Source: Ponticoccus alexandrii (lineage in GTDB: Bacteria > Pseudomonadota > Alphaproteobacteria > Rhodobacterales > Rhodobacteraceae). Taken from it: a stretch of DNA of 64,000 nucleotides. The notes under the pieces were generated by a model that did not search any database, had not been told where the DNA came from, and worked only from the letters and a program-made list of their open reading frames with translations. Made by a program: the position numbers and the translations under genes. Positions 45,509 through 54,626 of the stretch are shown in pieces (position 1 is the stretch's first letter; each line of letters opens with the position of its first letter). The DNA lies in contig NZ_CP047167.1 in assembly GCF_016806125.1 (NCBI RefSeq), positions 1 through 64,000 on the forward strand, in the 5' to 3' direction.

Positions 45509-48500
45509 GAAACGGCTTTCTTGTCGTTCAGTTTCGCATCCCGCTGCGCTTCGAGCATGGCAACGATGCGTGCAGTGACCAGATGTTTCTCGGACGGATC
45601 CCGGCTGAGGACAATACGCATCGTGTCGAAGAACAACTCTTCTCCGGTGCCATGGGGATCGCGCCAGATGTGGTTGGCGTTTGGCGCTGCAAAAATCGTG
45701 TCAACTCCGCCAAAGCCGGTCAGCTCGATCGTCGCGGTATTGACGCCCACGACGCAATCCAGCGCATGGCTCAGCGCCAGAACGCCGTCGAAGTCGTCCA
45801 TGCGGTCAAGATCCTCGAAACTGACATAGTCGGCGCCGTACTGCGTACGGATAAGCTCCGTCAGCTCTGGGTCGTCCTTGTATTCAAGGCTGACGAAGGT
45901 CACGCCCGGCATGCGGTACATGTCGCCCATTTGCTCGGGGGTGAAGTAGTTCGCGATGCGTTGATATTCGAGGATCCGGCTGGTGCCGATGACGCCGACC
46001 AGAAGGTTGTCGGAATGCGGCCGCAGCCGTTTGCGCCAGGCTTCGATCTGCGCAGGATCAGGCACCAGGCGGGGGCGCGGCGTGACATCGAAAGAGGCGA
46101 TATCAGGGCGCAGGTCTGCCATTGCGCTGGATACCGGCAAGACGACGTCGACTTCTTGCGCCAGCGCCCAAAGATTGTTGTCGAAGAATTGCGCCAGCGC
46201 CTGGTCGGGAAGCTGGTCAATCTGCGGTAGCAGGTCGCGGTTCATCCGGGTGCGATGGAACCGGGGAATGGGTACGAACCTGGACACCTGCGGGAACGAT
46301 CGCCGGAACAGCGGGGCGAGCCGTTCATCGACACTGAAGATCGCATCGGGGAAGCGGCTCGCAAGTTCGGCATAAGGGATGGCATAGCGGATCTCGTCCC
46401 CGACGCCGCCCTCGGACACGAACAGAATCTTTTCGCCCGGACGAATCTCGTGGATGCTGGTGGCCACGCGGAAATTGCGCGCGTGCTTTCGGAAAAGTGC
46501 GGTGCGTGGATAGTCGCGAAGGCCGCCAAAGGCCAAACTCAGATCTGACAGGGCCGCGCCGGCCATGAAGCGTGGCCATCCGGTCCGTGTCTTCTGCCCG
46601 ACGAATAGTAGGTCGTGTTGTTCCTTAACGATCTTTCGGATCTCGGCGGTCTGGCCAAGAAAGGCGAAGGACCGGACGCTGTCGTAGGACGTCCACCAGC
46701 CATCCTCGGCCCCGGCCGATATCGAGGCCCGATAGTTGGCGATGATCTGTTGTATCTCCTCGGGGCTTCGACGGCCTGGAGTCCACGCAAGTGCATGGCC
46801 AAGCCAGGTATAGCCACGCATGTCGTTTGGAAAGAGTTCGGTCGCACGGGTGGCGTTGCGGCGCATGGTGTCGATGTCGTTTTCGAGCAGCTTTGCACGG
46901 CCTTCACCGAGCAGCGTCTCGACGGTGTCATCCTGCACTTGGGCAAGGATCTCTTTGAACCGGGTGCTCCAGAGAACCTCCGGCGCGCGGCCCGCCTCTT
47001 CGAGCTCGGCTTCAAGCTCGCAAAGGCGAGTGTAGGACGGCGTGTCAAGTGCGTCGAGCTGCAGGGCGCGGAAATAATACTCGCAGGCTTCCTCGAGCTC
47101 GTTGTCGAAGCTCAGGCAATCGCCCATCAGGCTGTAGAGCATCCGGTCAGGATTTGTGCTTGCGAGGTAGGCTTCGAGAAGCGACCGGGCGGAGCGCACG
47201 TTCATGCGGCTGAACTCGAGCGAGATCAGGCTGCGGATGGCCGGCGAGGATTTCTGGGTCCGTATCAGCTGCACGAACTGGTTGTGCGCCTTGTCAAAAA
47301 GCCCCGCCTGTTCGCAGGCTTTGGCATGACGCAGAATGAGATCAAGGTCGCCGGGGGTCTTGCGTACCCGCTGTGCCAGGGTTTCCTCTGCCTGGGTCCA
47401 GTTGCAGAGCGCTTCGTCGAGTGCCAGCGACAGGGTCTCGATTTCGGCTTCGGGCATGCCGCGCGCCACGAGCTCGGCGATCGTGCGGCGCGCGCCTTCC
47501 AGATTGCTGCGCCCGATCTGGCAGCGGCAGATGGCCGAAAGGATGCTAGTCGACGGCCGGATCGAGCGGAAAATGAGCATGGCCGCGCCAAAATAGCGTT
47601 TATCCATCAGGCCGCGCGCGATTTTCTCGATATCCGCTGCGGGGGTCCGGCGGAAAAGGGTCAGCAGGTAGTGGCCGAACAGCTCTCGATCATCCGTGCT
47701 GCGCAGGCGCGCGCGGATGCGTTGCAGTGCTCCGGTCACCAGACCAATGACCTTGGCGCCGTGATGGTCCGAGACGCGCGCGGCAATCCGCAGCGCGTAG
47801 CGCCAGTCTCCGAGCCCGGCATAGGCTTCGGCAAAACCCAGCGTTGATCCGGGATAGGCGGTGATCTCGTGGTCGAGATCGAGACGGTCGAGAAACGCCC
47901 GCACGTGGTCCGCCTTGCAATGCGCCTGCAGCACTTGCAGAACCGCGTTGCGGAATTCTGGCGTGGCACCGGCGTCAAGCTCGGACCGTGCGAGGAGCCT
48001 TTCGGCGACGGAGTCCTCGAGCGCCATTCGCGACGGATACCAGGTCGCGCCATAGTCCTTGGCAGGCACCCGGGCTCCGGTCATCGGATCGACGAAGATT
48101 ACGTTTTCGGTGAAATGCCAGCCAACGAACAGGGCCAGGTCGATGGGAGAGTCCAGCAGCAGGGGGCGCGACGCGCCTTCGCTATCCAGATCGTGGGTCA
48201 CACCCAAGCCGGCGTAGTAGGGCGTGCCGTAGACCGTCACCGGCTTTTGCGTCAGCAGGGCGGCAATGCCGAGGGGGGAGTCGACGGTGTGGAACGCGTC
48301 GACGACCTGCGCCAGTTCTGAGGCCTCGTAGCTGTCCTCAATGACCTTGACCCGCTGCGACAGGCCTTTGATCCGTGCGATCAGGCTCTTGTCGGCGCTC
48401 TTGGTCGGATGCGGCTGGTAGATGATCTCGGTGTCGGGATGCTCGTTGAGAAGTCGTGCGACAAGGGCTTCGTCTTCGATCCGTTCGGGGTTGGTCTGCA

Positions 48501-49947
48501 CCGGCAATTCCGATTGCGGCGCCTCGCGGCCAAGGACCGCGATCCGTGGCACCTCTTGCAGGCCCAGTTTGCGATTCATCACGAAGATGTTGTGCCGCTG
48601 GATCCGCCACACGGACTGCAGCTTCGCGAGGTCGGGCAACATCTCGTGTCCGAGGGCGCGGAACCGCCGTTGAGCCGACTCGTCCAGTTCGGCGATATCG
48701 CGGGCAAGGTCGAAATGGACGGTGAAGGCGTCCGTATCGGTGTCGGTTCGACCGGAGAGGCGGACGCAGCTGAGCACCGGAAGAAAGCCCTTGTTGCGAC
48801 CCAGGTGCATCGGGAGACCGGCCGGGTAACGCGACAGCAGGCGGACGGCGCGCGCACCGCCGCGCACCCAGTCCACACTGGGCATGCGATGCCAGACGAT
48901 CAGATCCTGATCTGCGAAGACCTCCGGGTTCTTCAGCATCGCAGCGGCGTTGAAATCCGGCGGTGCCTGGATGACGTTGCTACCTTCGAACAGGGCGGCA
49001 GGCGGCACAGCGATGCCCGGCGGATGCCCGACCACGAAGCAGAGGGTCGCATCCGGTTCGATCCCGTCGAGCGGCGTGGTCGACGGCGCGTTTCCGGTTG
49101 CCGCGCCCTCGGTATCCGCTTCCGTTTCCGGGTAAAGGAAGCTGTTGACGCGCGCGCAGATGTCCTCGAACGGCACGGGGATGTTTCCGACGGTTTCGAG
49201 ATACCGGGTGTGCTGGCTCAGCAGGGTTTCGGCGCTCGGCCCCCCGGCTTCCAGGGTGGCGCGCAGAACCGGTTCGTCGGCGAACCGGCCGCCCGCTACT
49301 CGGACGTGCTTGCCCATCTGCAGGGCGAGGATCGCGATGAGCGCGTCGTCGACAATCACGCTGCTTGCCACGCTCAGCCCGTCGGCAAGGGTGGTGTTCG
49401 AGGGCAGGATTGACGACTCTTGCCGATGCAGCATGATCGCGTGTTCAAGCGGGAATTTTCTGTCCGTGGTGTTCAGAATGTACCCTTTGGGCATGTTCGC
49501 CAAAAGCTCTCGGGGCGGGCAGTCCTTGGGCACGAAGGCAATGTCGTTGCGGTTGTTTGTCTCGGGCAGGTCTGTCGGCAGAAGTGTCTCGGGCACCAAG
49601 GCACTGTCCGTGTCCATGCCTCTTGGCGGCGCGCTCTTGGCGGGCAGAAGCATGAAGCTGCGAAGCTTCATTTCCGGTACTGTCCGCCCGGACATCGCGG
49701 GTGTCACGGCACCGAGATGCAGCACGAGAACCTCGGCGCCACGCAGGTCGGCCATCAGGCTTGGCAGGTTTGGATCGCCCGACCAGACCGCAAAGGTGCC
49801 TTGGATGCGGATCAGGGCGCGCGCGGGTCCGAAACCCATGTAGCTGCGCCGCTTGTATGTCGGCAGAAAAGTCCACGACAACTCGGGATAGGCGGCGCAA
49901 ACCGGTTTGTGCAGGTGTTCGGGCAGCGCGATGGCGGTAATTTTCAT
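45505..49947 (-). CDS. Giant fusion: KpsC-like glycosyltransferase module, TPR array, GT9-like module
   Basis: 1480 residues. Residues about 1-440 are an unrecognised region. Residues about 465-590 contain a single KpsC/LipA-type signature: IIYQPHP at 508-514 and SPLGIAALLTQKPVTVYG then TPYYAGLGVTHD at 557-586, as in beta-Kdo transferases that build the lipid anchor of group 2 capsules. Residues about 690-1110 are helical repeats of TPR type (for example LYSLMGDCLSFDNELEEACE, MRGYTWLGHALAW). Residues about 1170-1445 look like the heptosyltransferase-type module often found behind TPRs (GEKILFVSEGGVGDEIRYAI, VGVIGTSRILEYQ, VVGVNTATIELTGFGG). No transmembrane segment. The start at 49947 has its own 196-bp upstream gap. 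I know of no characterised protein with this combination. It could be a glycan-initiating or protein-glycosylating machine; function is inferred from parts only. Confidence 0.75.
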   Translation of the reverse strand: MKITAIALPEHLHKPVCAAYPELSWTFLPTYKRRSYMGFGPARALIRIQGTFAVWSGDPNLPSLMADLRGAEVLVLHLGAVTPAMSGRTVPEMKLRSFMLLPAKSAPPRGMDTDSALVPETLLPTDLPETNNRNDIAFVPKDCPPRELLANMPKGYILNTTDRKFPLEHAIMLHRQESSILPSNTTLADGLSVASSVIVDDALIAILALQMGKHVRVAGGRFADEPVLRATLEAGGPSAETLLSQHTRYLETVGNIPVPFEDICARVNSFLYPETEADTEGAATGNAPSTTPLDGIEPDATLCFVVGHPPGIAVPPAALFEGSNVIQAPPDFNAAAMLKNPEVFADQDLIVWHRMPSVDWVRGGARAVRLLSRYPAGLPMHLGRNKGFLPVLSCVRLSGRTDTDTDAFTVHFDLARDIAELDESAQRRFRALGHEMLPDLAKLQSVWRIQRHNIFVMNRKLGLQEVPRIAVLGREAPQSELPVQTNPERIEDEALVARLLNEHPDTEIIYQPHPTKSADKSLIARIKGLSQRVKVIEDSYEASELAQVVDAFHTVDSPLGIAALLTQKPVTVYGTPYYAGLGVTHDLDSEGASRPLLLDSPIDLALFVGWHFTENVIFVDPMTGARVPAKDYGATWYPSRMALEDSVAERLLARSELDAGATPEFRNAVLQVLQAHCKADHVRAFLDRLDLDHEITAYPGSTLGFAEAYAGLGDWRYALRIAARVSDHHGAKVIGLVTGALQRIRARLRSTDDRELFGHYLLTLFRRTPAADIEKIARGLMDKRYFGAAMLIFRSIRPSTSILSAICRCQIGRSNLEGARRTIAELVARGMPEAEIETLSLALDEALCNWTQAEETLAQRVRKTPGDLDLILRHAKACEQAGLFDKAHNQFVQLIRTQKSSPAIRSLISLEFSRMNVRSARSLLEAYLASTNPDRMLYSLMGDCLSFDNELEEACEYYFRALQLDALDTPSYTRLCELEAELEEAGRAPEVLWSTRFKEILAQVQDDTVETLLGEGRAKLLENDIDTMRRNATRATELFPNDMRGYTWLGHALAWTPGRRSPEEIQQIIANYRASISAGAEDGWWTSYDSVRSFAFLGQTAEIRKIVKEQHDLLFVGQKTRTGWPRFMAGAALSDLSLAFGGLRDYPRTALFRKHARNFRVATSIHEIRPGEKILFVSEGGVGDEIRYAIPYAELASRFPDAIFSVDERLAPLFRRSFPQVSRFVPIPRFHRTRMNRDLLPQIDQLPDQALAQFFDNNLWALAQEVDVVLPVSSAMADLRPDIASFDVTPRPRLVPDPAQIEAWRKRLRPHSDNLLVGVIGTSRILEYQRIANYFTPEQMGDMYRMPGVTFVSLEYKDDPELTELIRTQYGADYVSFEDLDRMDDFDGVLALSHALDCVVGVNTATIELTGFGGVDTIFAAPNANHIWRDPHGTGEELFFDTMRIVLSRDPSEKHLVTARIVAMLEAQRDAKLNDKKAVS

Positions 49948-50143
49948 GGCAATGCTCTTTCAGAAGTCGGAAAAAAGTCGATTTTCGCAAAATCGCCCGT
50001 CTGCCCCGGCAGGTCGAGCCATCCAGCCTTTGCCTGTATCGTCATGCGCTTCCCCTGCTGTAATCGTTGGGTTTCTCAGCGCGTGTGCCATTAACAGAAC
50101 TAAAGATGCGTATAAATACATCGGCTCCATATCCACTTCGCGA
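49948..50143 (-). promoter_or_regulatory. AT-rich promoter-containing gap upstream of the giant fusion gene
   Basis: This 196-bp gap is more AT-rich than the surrounding genes and includes TATAAAT-like sequence near 50111-50118. It is the only sizeable gap on the minus strand between 44.8 and 53 kb, so a separate promoter for the fusion gene and spsF-like gene is likely. No gene is seen. Confidence 0.35.
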
Positions 50144-51973
50144 TCATTTTTCAAGTAAACGGGGTGTTTCGTTGCTCTCGCTCAGGCCCAGGCGGCGGGG
50201 CCAGAAGTCCGCGCCGGTCAGCGCGGTGTAGCCCTCGGTCCAGTCCGAGCGCAATCTGTCATAACGCCAGATCAACCGGGCGATGGACGTGGTCATGCGC
50301 CAGCCCTCGCGCAGCATCGCGCGCTTGTCGTGGTGTACGGTGTAGGTCTGGCGGCGGGCCCGGTCGACATATGTGATTCGCGACGCCCCCCAGATCTTTC
50401 CGAGCGATCCGCGATGTCTGGCAGCGAGTGTGACCCTTGCGCCCCAGCGCGAAAAGAATGGCAGGAGGTGACCGTTGAGCGTGCATTTCATCAGCTGATG
50501 GAGCAGCGGTTTCGGAGATTCCGGTGCGGTCAGCTGGGGCAGGGGGGCATCGTTGGGAAGGTCTCGCCAGACTTCGATCTGACGCAATCCGGAGATTTCG
50601 GTGCGCATCTCGACCATATCTGCGGTTCTTGCGAAATGCATCGGACCCCGGAGCGCATCCGTGACGGCGAGGTTTAACGCGGCCAGCGTTTCGTAGTGGC
50701 AGCTGCACAAGCTTCGGGCAAAGAACCATGCTGCGATCCGCGCCGTCTTCCAGCGACCCAGTACCATCTCTGGCAGCGCCAGGTGATGCACCAGGTGGCT
50801 GCGCAGGTCGAGATAGAGCGTCAGCGGGCTTTCGCGTTCGGAGAAGTCCAGGTCCTGAAAACACATGACCCCGGGCAGGGTAATGGCGGCGAAATCGTTC
50901 GCGAGCGAAAAAGAGATGTCGTCGCCGCGCACGAAGAAGGGGAACGGCATGTGGGTCGCATGGTCCAGTGGAAAGGCGAAATACCACCAGCCGCCGTAGT
51001 AGTTTTCGGGCTGGGGCAAGGTGGTTTCCAGCTCCATTTCGAGGACCCGAGAGAAGGACCGCAGATCGACCCCGTTGTAGAGCGGACGGCAGCGGCTTTC
51101 GAAAAGGGCACCGTTTTCCCACAGGACCCCCCGGTCGAGGCCCGAAGAGATCGCGCCGATCACGGCCGTGGACGGATCGGTGGCATAGGCCAGGAAGGTC
51201 CACGTCCGCTCGAGGCTTTGCATGTGAATGGCCGCATCGTCGTCCATGAAGAGGCAATGACTGACACCGCGTGCGCGGGCTTCGAGCAGGCCGCGTGCAA
51301 AGCCGCCCGAGCCGCCGAGGTTTTCGTTCCGGACGGTCTGCACACCTGCGGCCGGCGCGATCTGGGCGCTGGACCCATTGTCCACCACCAACAATGAGAT
51401 CCGTTCTGCCAGAGGGCTGCGCGCGCGGAAGGCGGCAAAGCGGGCCGCAGTGCGCGCCACGGCCTCTTCGCGCCGGAAGGTGGTGACCGACAGCATCAGG
51501 TCGGGTTGCCGCAGTGGCGCTTGCGCGGTGACCCACTCTAGCGTGTCGATCCGACCATCGGATAGGGTGTGCAGTTCGTAGTAGAGGACGCCGGGACCGT
51601 CACCCTCTGGCATGGGCAACTCAATTTGGGCCGTGCCTGCCAGTGACAGAACTCGGCGCGTCAGGACGCGGCGGGTGTCATCATCCGGCGCGTGCCAGAC
51701 CGTCACTTCGAAACGGCCCGATCCGCGCAGCCGCAGCGCCAGATCGCGCAATCCGCAGCGGCTTTGCCATTTGCCGATGTTGAAGAGATTGTAATAGGTG
51801 TCGCCGCGCAGCCCGCTGCCTGCCGCACAATGCAGGACATCGCCCGCGACGCGCAGTCTGCCATGCAGCCGCAGGTGCAGATCCATGACATCGCACAGCT
51901 CGGGATCGGGCAGGATCAGCCCTTGCAGCACGTGCATGTGTGCTTCGGCGTCTGCCGGTTCATTCAAGATCAT
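50144..51973 (-). CDS. GlfT2-like glycosyltransferase (second long member)
   Basis: 609 residues from ATG 51973 after CCAGGAA; the start overlaps the end of the sulfotransferase gene. N-terminal beta domain (residues about 25-155), GT-A domain with SVTTFRREEAVARTAARFAA, LLVVDNGS, NENLGGSGGFARG and DDD at about 244-246 (CLFMDDDAAIH), then FFVRGDDISFSLAND at about 343-357, and a C-terminal helical domain. It has the same overall plan as the transferase at 38875-40884, but the two share only the motifs by eye. Galactofuranose transfer is inferred from architecture and from glf in the same window. Confidence 0.8.
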   Translation of the reverse strand: MILNEPADAEAHMHVLQGLILPDPELCDVMDLHLRLHGRLRVAGDVLHCAAGSGLRGDTYYNLFNIGKWQSRCGLRDLALRLRGSGRFEVTVWHAPDDDTRRVLTRRVLSLAGTAQIELPMPEGDGPGVLYYELHTLSDGRIDTLEWVTAQAPLRQPDLMLSVTTFRREEAVARTAARFAAFRARSPLAERISLLVVDNGSSAQIAPAAGVQTVRNENLGGSGGFARGLLEARARGVSHCLFMDDDAAIHMQSLERTWTFLAYATDPSTAVIGAISSGLDRGVLWENGALFESRCRPLYNGVDLRSFSRVLEMELETTLPQPENYYGGWWYFAFPLDHATHMPFPFFVRGDDISFSLANDFAAITLPGVMCFQDLDFSERESPLTLYLDLRSHLVHHLALPEMVLGRWKTARIAAWFFARSLCSCHYETLAALNLAVTDALRGPMHFARTADMVEMRTEISGLRQIEVWRDLPNDAPLPQLTAPESPKPLLHQLMKCTLNGHLLPFFSRWGARVTLAARHRGSLGKIWGASRITYVDRARRQTYTVHHDKRAMLREGWRMTTSIARLIWRYDRLRSDWTEGYTALTGADFWPRRLGLSESNETPRLLEK

Positions 51974-53075
51974 ATTCCTGGCGAAGGTCTGCGATGAACC
52001 GAAGGACCGGCAGCGGCAGGTCAGCGCCACGCTTGCCGGGTCCGATCTGCGCCAGAACGGACCGTACCGCCTGGTGCATCGGCACCTTCGGACAATCGGC
52101 GATCCGTTCGAGGTCAGGGAAGAACGCCTCGCGTCCGGTGACGTTGTTCAGATAGGCCTGAACCGGTGTAAAAAGACGCAGCAGCTCGGACCGCGTGACC
52201 GGACCGAGCATGTCCACTTGGTCGCCGGGCACCAAGTCCAGAGTCTTGCGCTGTGCCATCAAGAACGTCCGAAGCTGGTCCGCATAGGGGGGCGAAAGCG
52301 TCTGGTTCCCGCGGCGCACGATTTCCATCGTCGGCAGCGGCAGGCTCAGGTTGATGCGCGGCGGCGGGACAAGGTCGGGAGGCCATTTCACTTTTGCATG
52401 CTTGCGAAAATCGCGGACCGAATTGCCGGTCTTGAGCACATCCGCATAATTGCGCAGCGTGACGCTGGCCTGCGGGCAATGCTCCAGCCATGGCCGCACC
52501 GCCCGCGCGTAGTCCAGATGCACGGTCCCCTCATAGGTCGCCAATGCATCGGCGATGGCAGGGATCTTTTCGCCGACCTTCAGACGTTGGCCGTGCCAGG
52601 ACACGAGGTAATGGTCGGGTCGCCGCAGGACACCGTAGATCTGGATCTCGGCGACATCGGGGAACAGCGCGAGAAGCCGCTTGATCGCGGTACCGTCTGT
52701 CTCTCCGAAGGTCGAGAACACCTCGGAGCACAGGATCACGGTATGCGGTTCGGTTCGGTCGATTTGCAAACGGACCGTCTCTTCCATGGCGGACAGCGAC
52801 GGCATTCCCTCGAACTGCGGCGGCAAGGTTCCCCGCGACAGGGTCTCCAGGATCCGGTAAGCGAGCGCGCTATGCGGTTCACGTAGGTGCGGCGGCAGGC
52901 TGGCCGGTTTGTCCTTTAGTCCGATGGATTGGCGCAGGAGGTGCACCAGCCCGCGGTTGTCGACCATCGGGTGAAGAATACCGGCGGCGCTGAGAGCATG
53001 CGAATTCTGGGTGAGAAACGCCTGCAAGGCGGTCGATCCGACCTTGTGGTGACCGATATACAGGATGAGCTTCAT
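51960..53075 (-). CDS. Sulfotransferase-family protein (second)
   Basis: 371 residues from ATG 53075 after GGAAAGGACC. The N-terminus MKLILYIGHHKVGSTALQAF is a PAPS-binding loop like that of the protein at 37405-38382. VILCSEVFSTFGETDGTAIK and YGVLRRPDHYLVSWHG correspond to later conserved regions. The longer open frame upstream is not supported. First gene of the large minus-strand glycan unit and coupled to the GlfT2-like gene that follows. Each long GlfT2-like gene in the locus thus has its own sulfotransferase. Confidence 0.77.
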   Translation of the reverse strand: MKLILYIGHHKVGSTALQAFLTQNSHALSAAGILHPMVDNRGLVHLLRQSIGLKDKPASLPPHLREPHSALAYRILETLSRGTLPPQFEGMPSLSAMEETVRLQIDRTEPHTVILCSEVFSTFGETDGTAIKRLLALFPDVAEIQIYGVLRRPDHYLVSWHGQRLKVGEKIPAIADALATYEGTVHLDYARAVRPWLEHCPQASVTLRNYADVLKTGNSVRDFRKHAKVKWPPDLVPPPRINLSLPLPTMEIVRRGNQTLSPPYADQLRTFLMAQRKTLDLVPGDQVDMLGPVTRSELLRLFTPVQAYLNNVTGREAFFPDLERIADCPKVPMHQAVRSVLAQIGPGKRGADLPLPVLRFIADLRQEYDLE

Positions 53076-53259
53076 GCGCTGGTCCTTTCCACGAGCTGCG
53101 CGCGAAATGCAAGAGCAAGAGGATCCCCGGCGGAGCGGAGCCGAGTTTCGGCGGTATCCAGCGTATCGGGCTGGCTCTTGGGGTTTGTAAGTCGCCGAGT
53201 GTGGGTCTTCCTCGAGGCGGCTCAGGAGAGGGCAAGGCGCGCGCTGAAGGGCAACGGCC

Positions 53260-54293
53260 CTGCTGAACGCAGCCCGAGCAATCGCAACCCTGGCCATTTT
53301 CCGCAGCATCTGCCCCGGGTCGGCGAAGACGCCTCAGAGCGCCTCGATGCCGTGTCCGCGCAACTGCGCGTGCTGGTCACCCGGCGCCCCAAACATGCCC
53401 GCCGACGCTGCTCCGCCGTGGTAGCTCAGGGCGAGCCATCCTGCGCCATCGGTTCAAGCCCGATGGCGAGCGCGTCGGAGCACGTCGTTCCCGGCGGACT
53501 GCCCACCGAGGCATTGGTCGCCCAGGTCATGGTGGCGAAGTCCGGCGACCATCTGCCGTTTTACCGTCAGTCCGAGATGTACACACGGCAGTGGATCACG
53601 CTCGACCGCGCCACCCTGTGAAGCTGGGTCGGCCGCGCCTGCTTTCACCTGCGCCCGATCGGCGATCACCTCAGGGAAAGCCTGAAGGGCGCGGATCGGG
53701 CCTTCATGGGCGAAACGAGGCCCCCGGTTCTCGACCCCGGGCGACGGAAGACGAAGACCGGCGACTTCTGGGCAATCGTCTCCGACGACCGCGGGCATGG
53801 GGGCACCAGCCCGCCTGTCGTGATGTTCCACTACGCGCCGGGGCGAGGTGCGGTGCATGGGCTCCGCTTCCTTGACGGCTATCGGGGCCAGTTCGTCCAA
53901 TGCGATGGCTACTAGGCCTATGACAAGTTGACCAAGCTCGACCGGATCGAAGGGCTGTGGACACTTGTCCATTGCTGGACCCATGCGCGCCGGCGGTTTG
54001 TGAAGCGGCTCGAAAAGGACGGCTCGCCGAAGACATCCGCTACACCCTCGCGCGATGGCCGGGCCTCACCCGGTTCCTCGGGGATGGACGCCTCGAGCGG
54101 GACACCAACCCTGTCGAAAACCAGATCAGGAAGATCGCGCTGACGCGGAAGAACGCGCTCTTTGCGGGGCACGAGGTCGGGGCGGAAAACTGCGCCATGC
54201 TCGCCAGCCTCAGCGCCAACTGCAAGATGAGCGGCGTCGATCCGGTCCGCTACCTCGCAGAGACCCTGCGCGCCTTGCTCGACGGGCAGCCAC
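53260..54293 (+). pseudogene. IS66-family transposase (TnpC) remnant
   Basis: Recognisable pieces in order are SNRNPGHFPQHLPR, ERLDAVSAQLRVLVTRRPKH, GGLPTEALVAQVMVAKSGDH, PVLDPGRRKTKTGDFWAI, WTHARRRFVKRLEKDG, and RLAEDIRYTLARWPGLTRFL then NPVENQIRKIALTRKNALFAG. In-frame stops occur at 53619 (TGA) and 53914 (TAG), the zinc-ribbon part near the beginning is deleted, and the last part is in another frame after an internal deletion near 54025. It is dead and old compared with the IS3 and ISL3 elements. Confidence 0.85.
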
Positions 54294-54464
54294 GATCAGC
54301 TGCGCACACATCTCTCAGACGACATGGCAGCCTACAGTTTCGCCCGGCGTCTCAAGACCCTCGGTGGCCTCACACCATACGAATACATCTGCAAGGTCTG
54401 GAATTCAGAGCCGGATCGATTCATCCTAAATCCGATCCACCAGATGCCGGCACTGAACACCTAG
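54294..54464 (+). pseudogene. IS481/IS3-type integrase-core C-terminal scrap
   Basis: The frame starting DQLRTHLSDDMAAYSFARRL and ending NPIHQMPALNT then stop is the typical C-terminus of IS481-family transposases (RRLKTLxGLTPYE region at the centre). It is joined directly to the IS66 remnant, so the junction near 54293 is a secondary rearrangement. Confidence 0.72.
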
Positions 54465-54551
54465 CCCATCCTGTTCACCGCTCTCATCATCGCAATCATG
54501 CTGGCCGGAACGGTCTGGGTCCTGGGTAACCTCATGGCGCGGAGGGGATAA
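54465..54551 (+). pseudogene. Membrane-protein C-terminal scrap, possibly CyoD-like
   Basis: The frame ILFTALIIAIMLAGTVWVLG followed by NLMARRG and a stop is a single hydrophobic helix. It is similar to the last helix of cytochrome o oxidase subunit IV. It has no start of its own and begins at the IS junction. Too short for a firm identification. Confidence 0.25.
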
Positions 54552-54626
54552 CAGGGCCAATTTCGCGTCGTTGGTCGTCATTACAGTGCGCAACCTGACA
54601 GCGCAAAGCTGGGGGTCTCACGGAGA

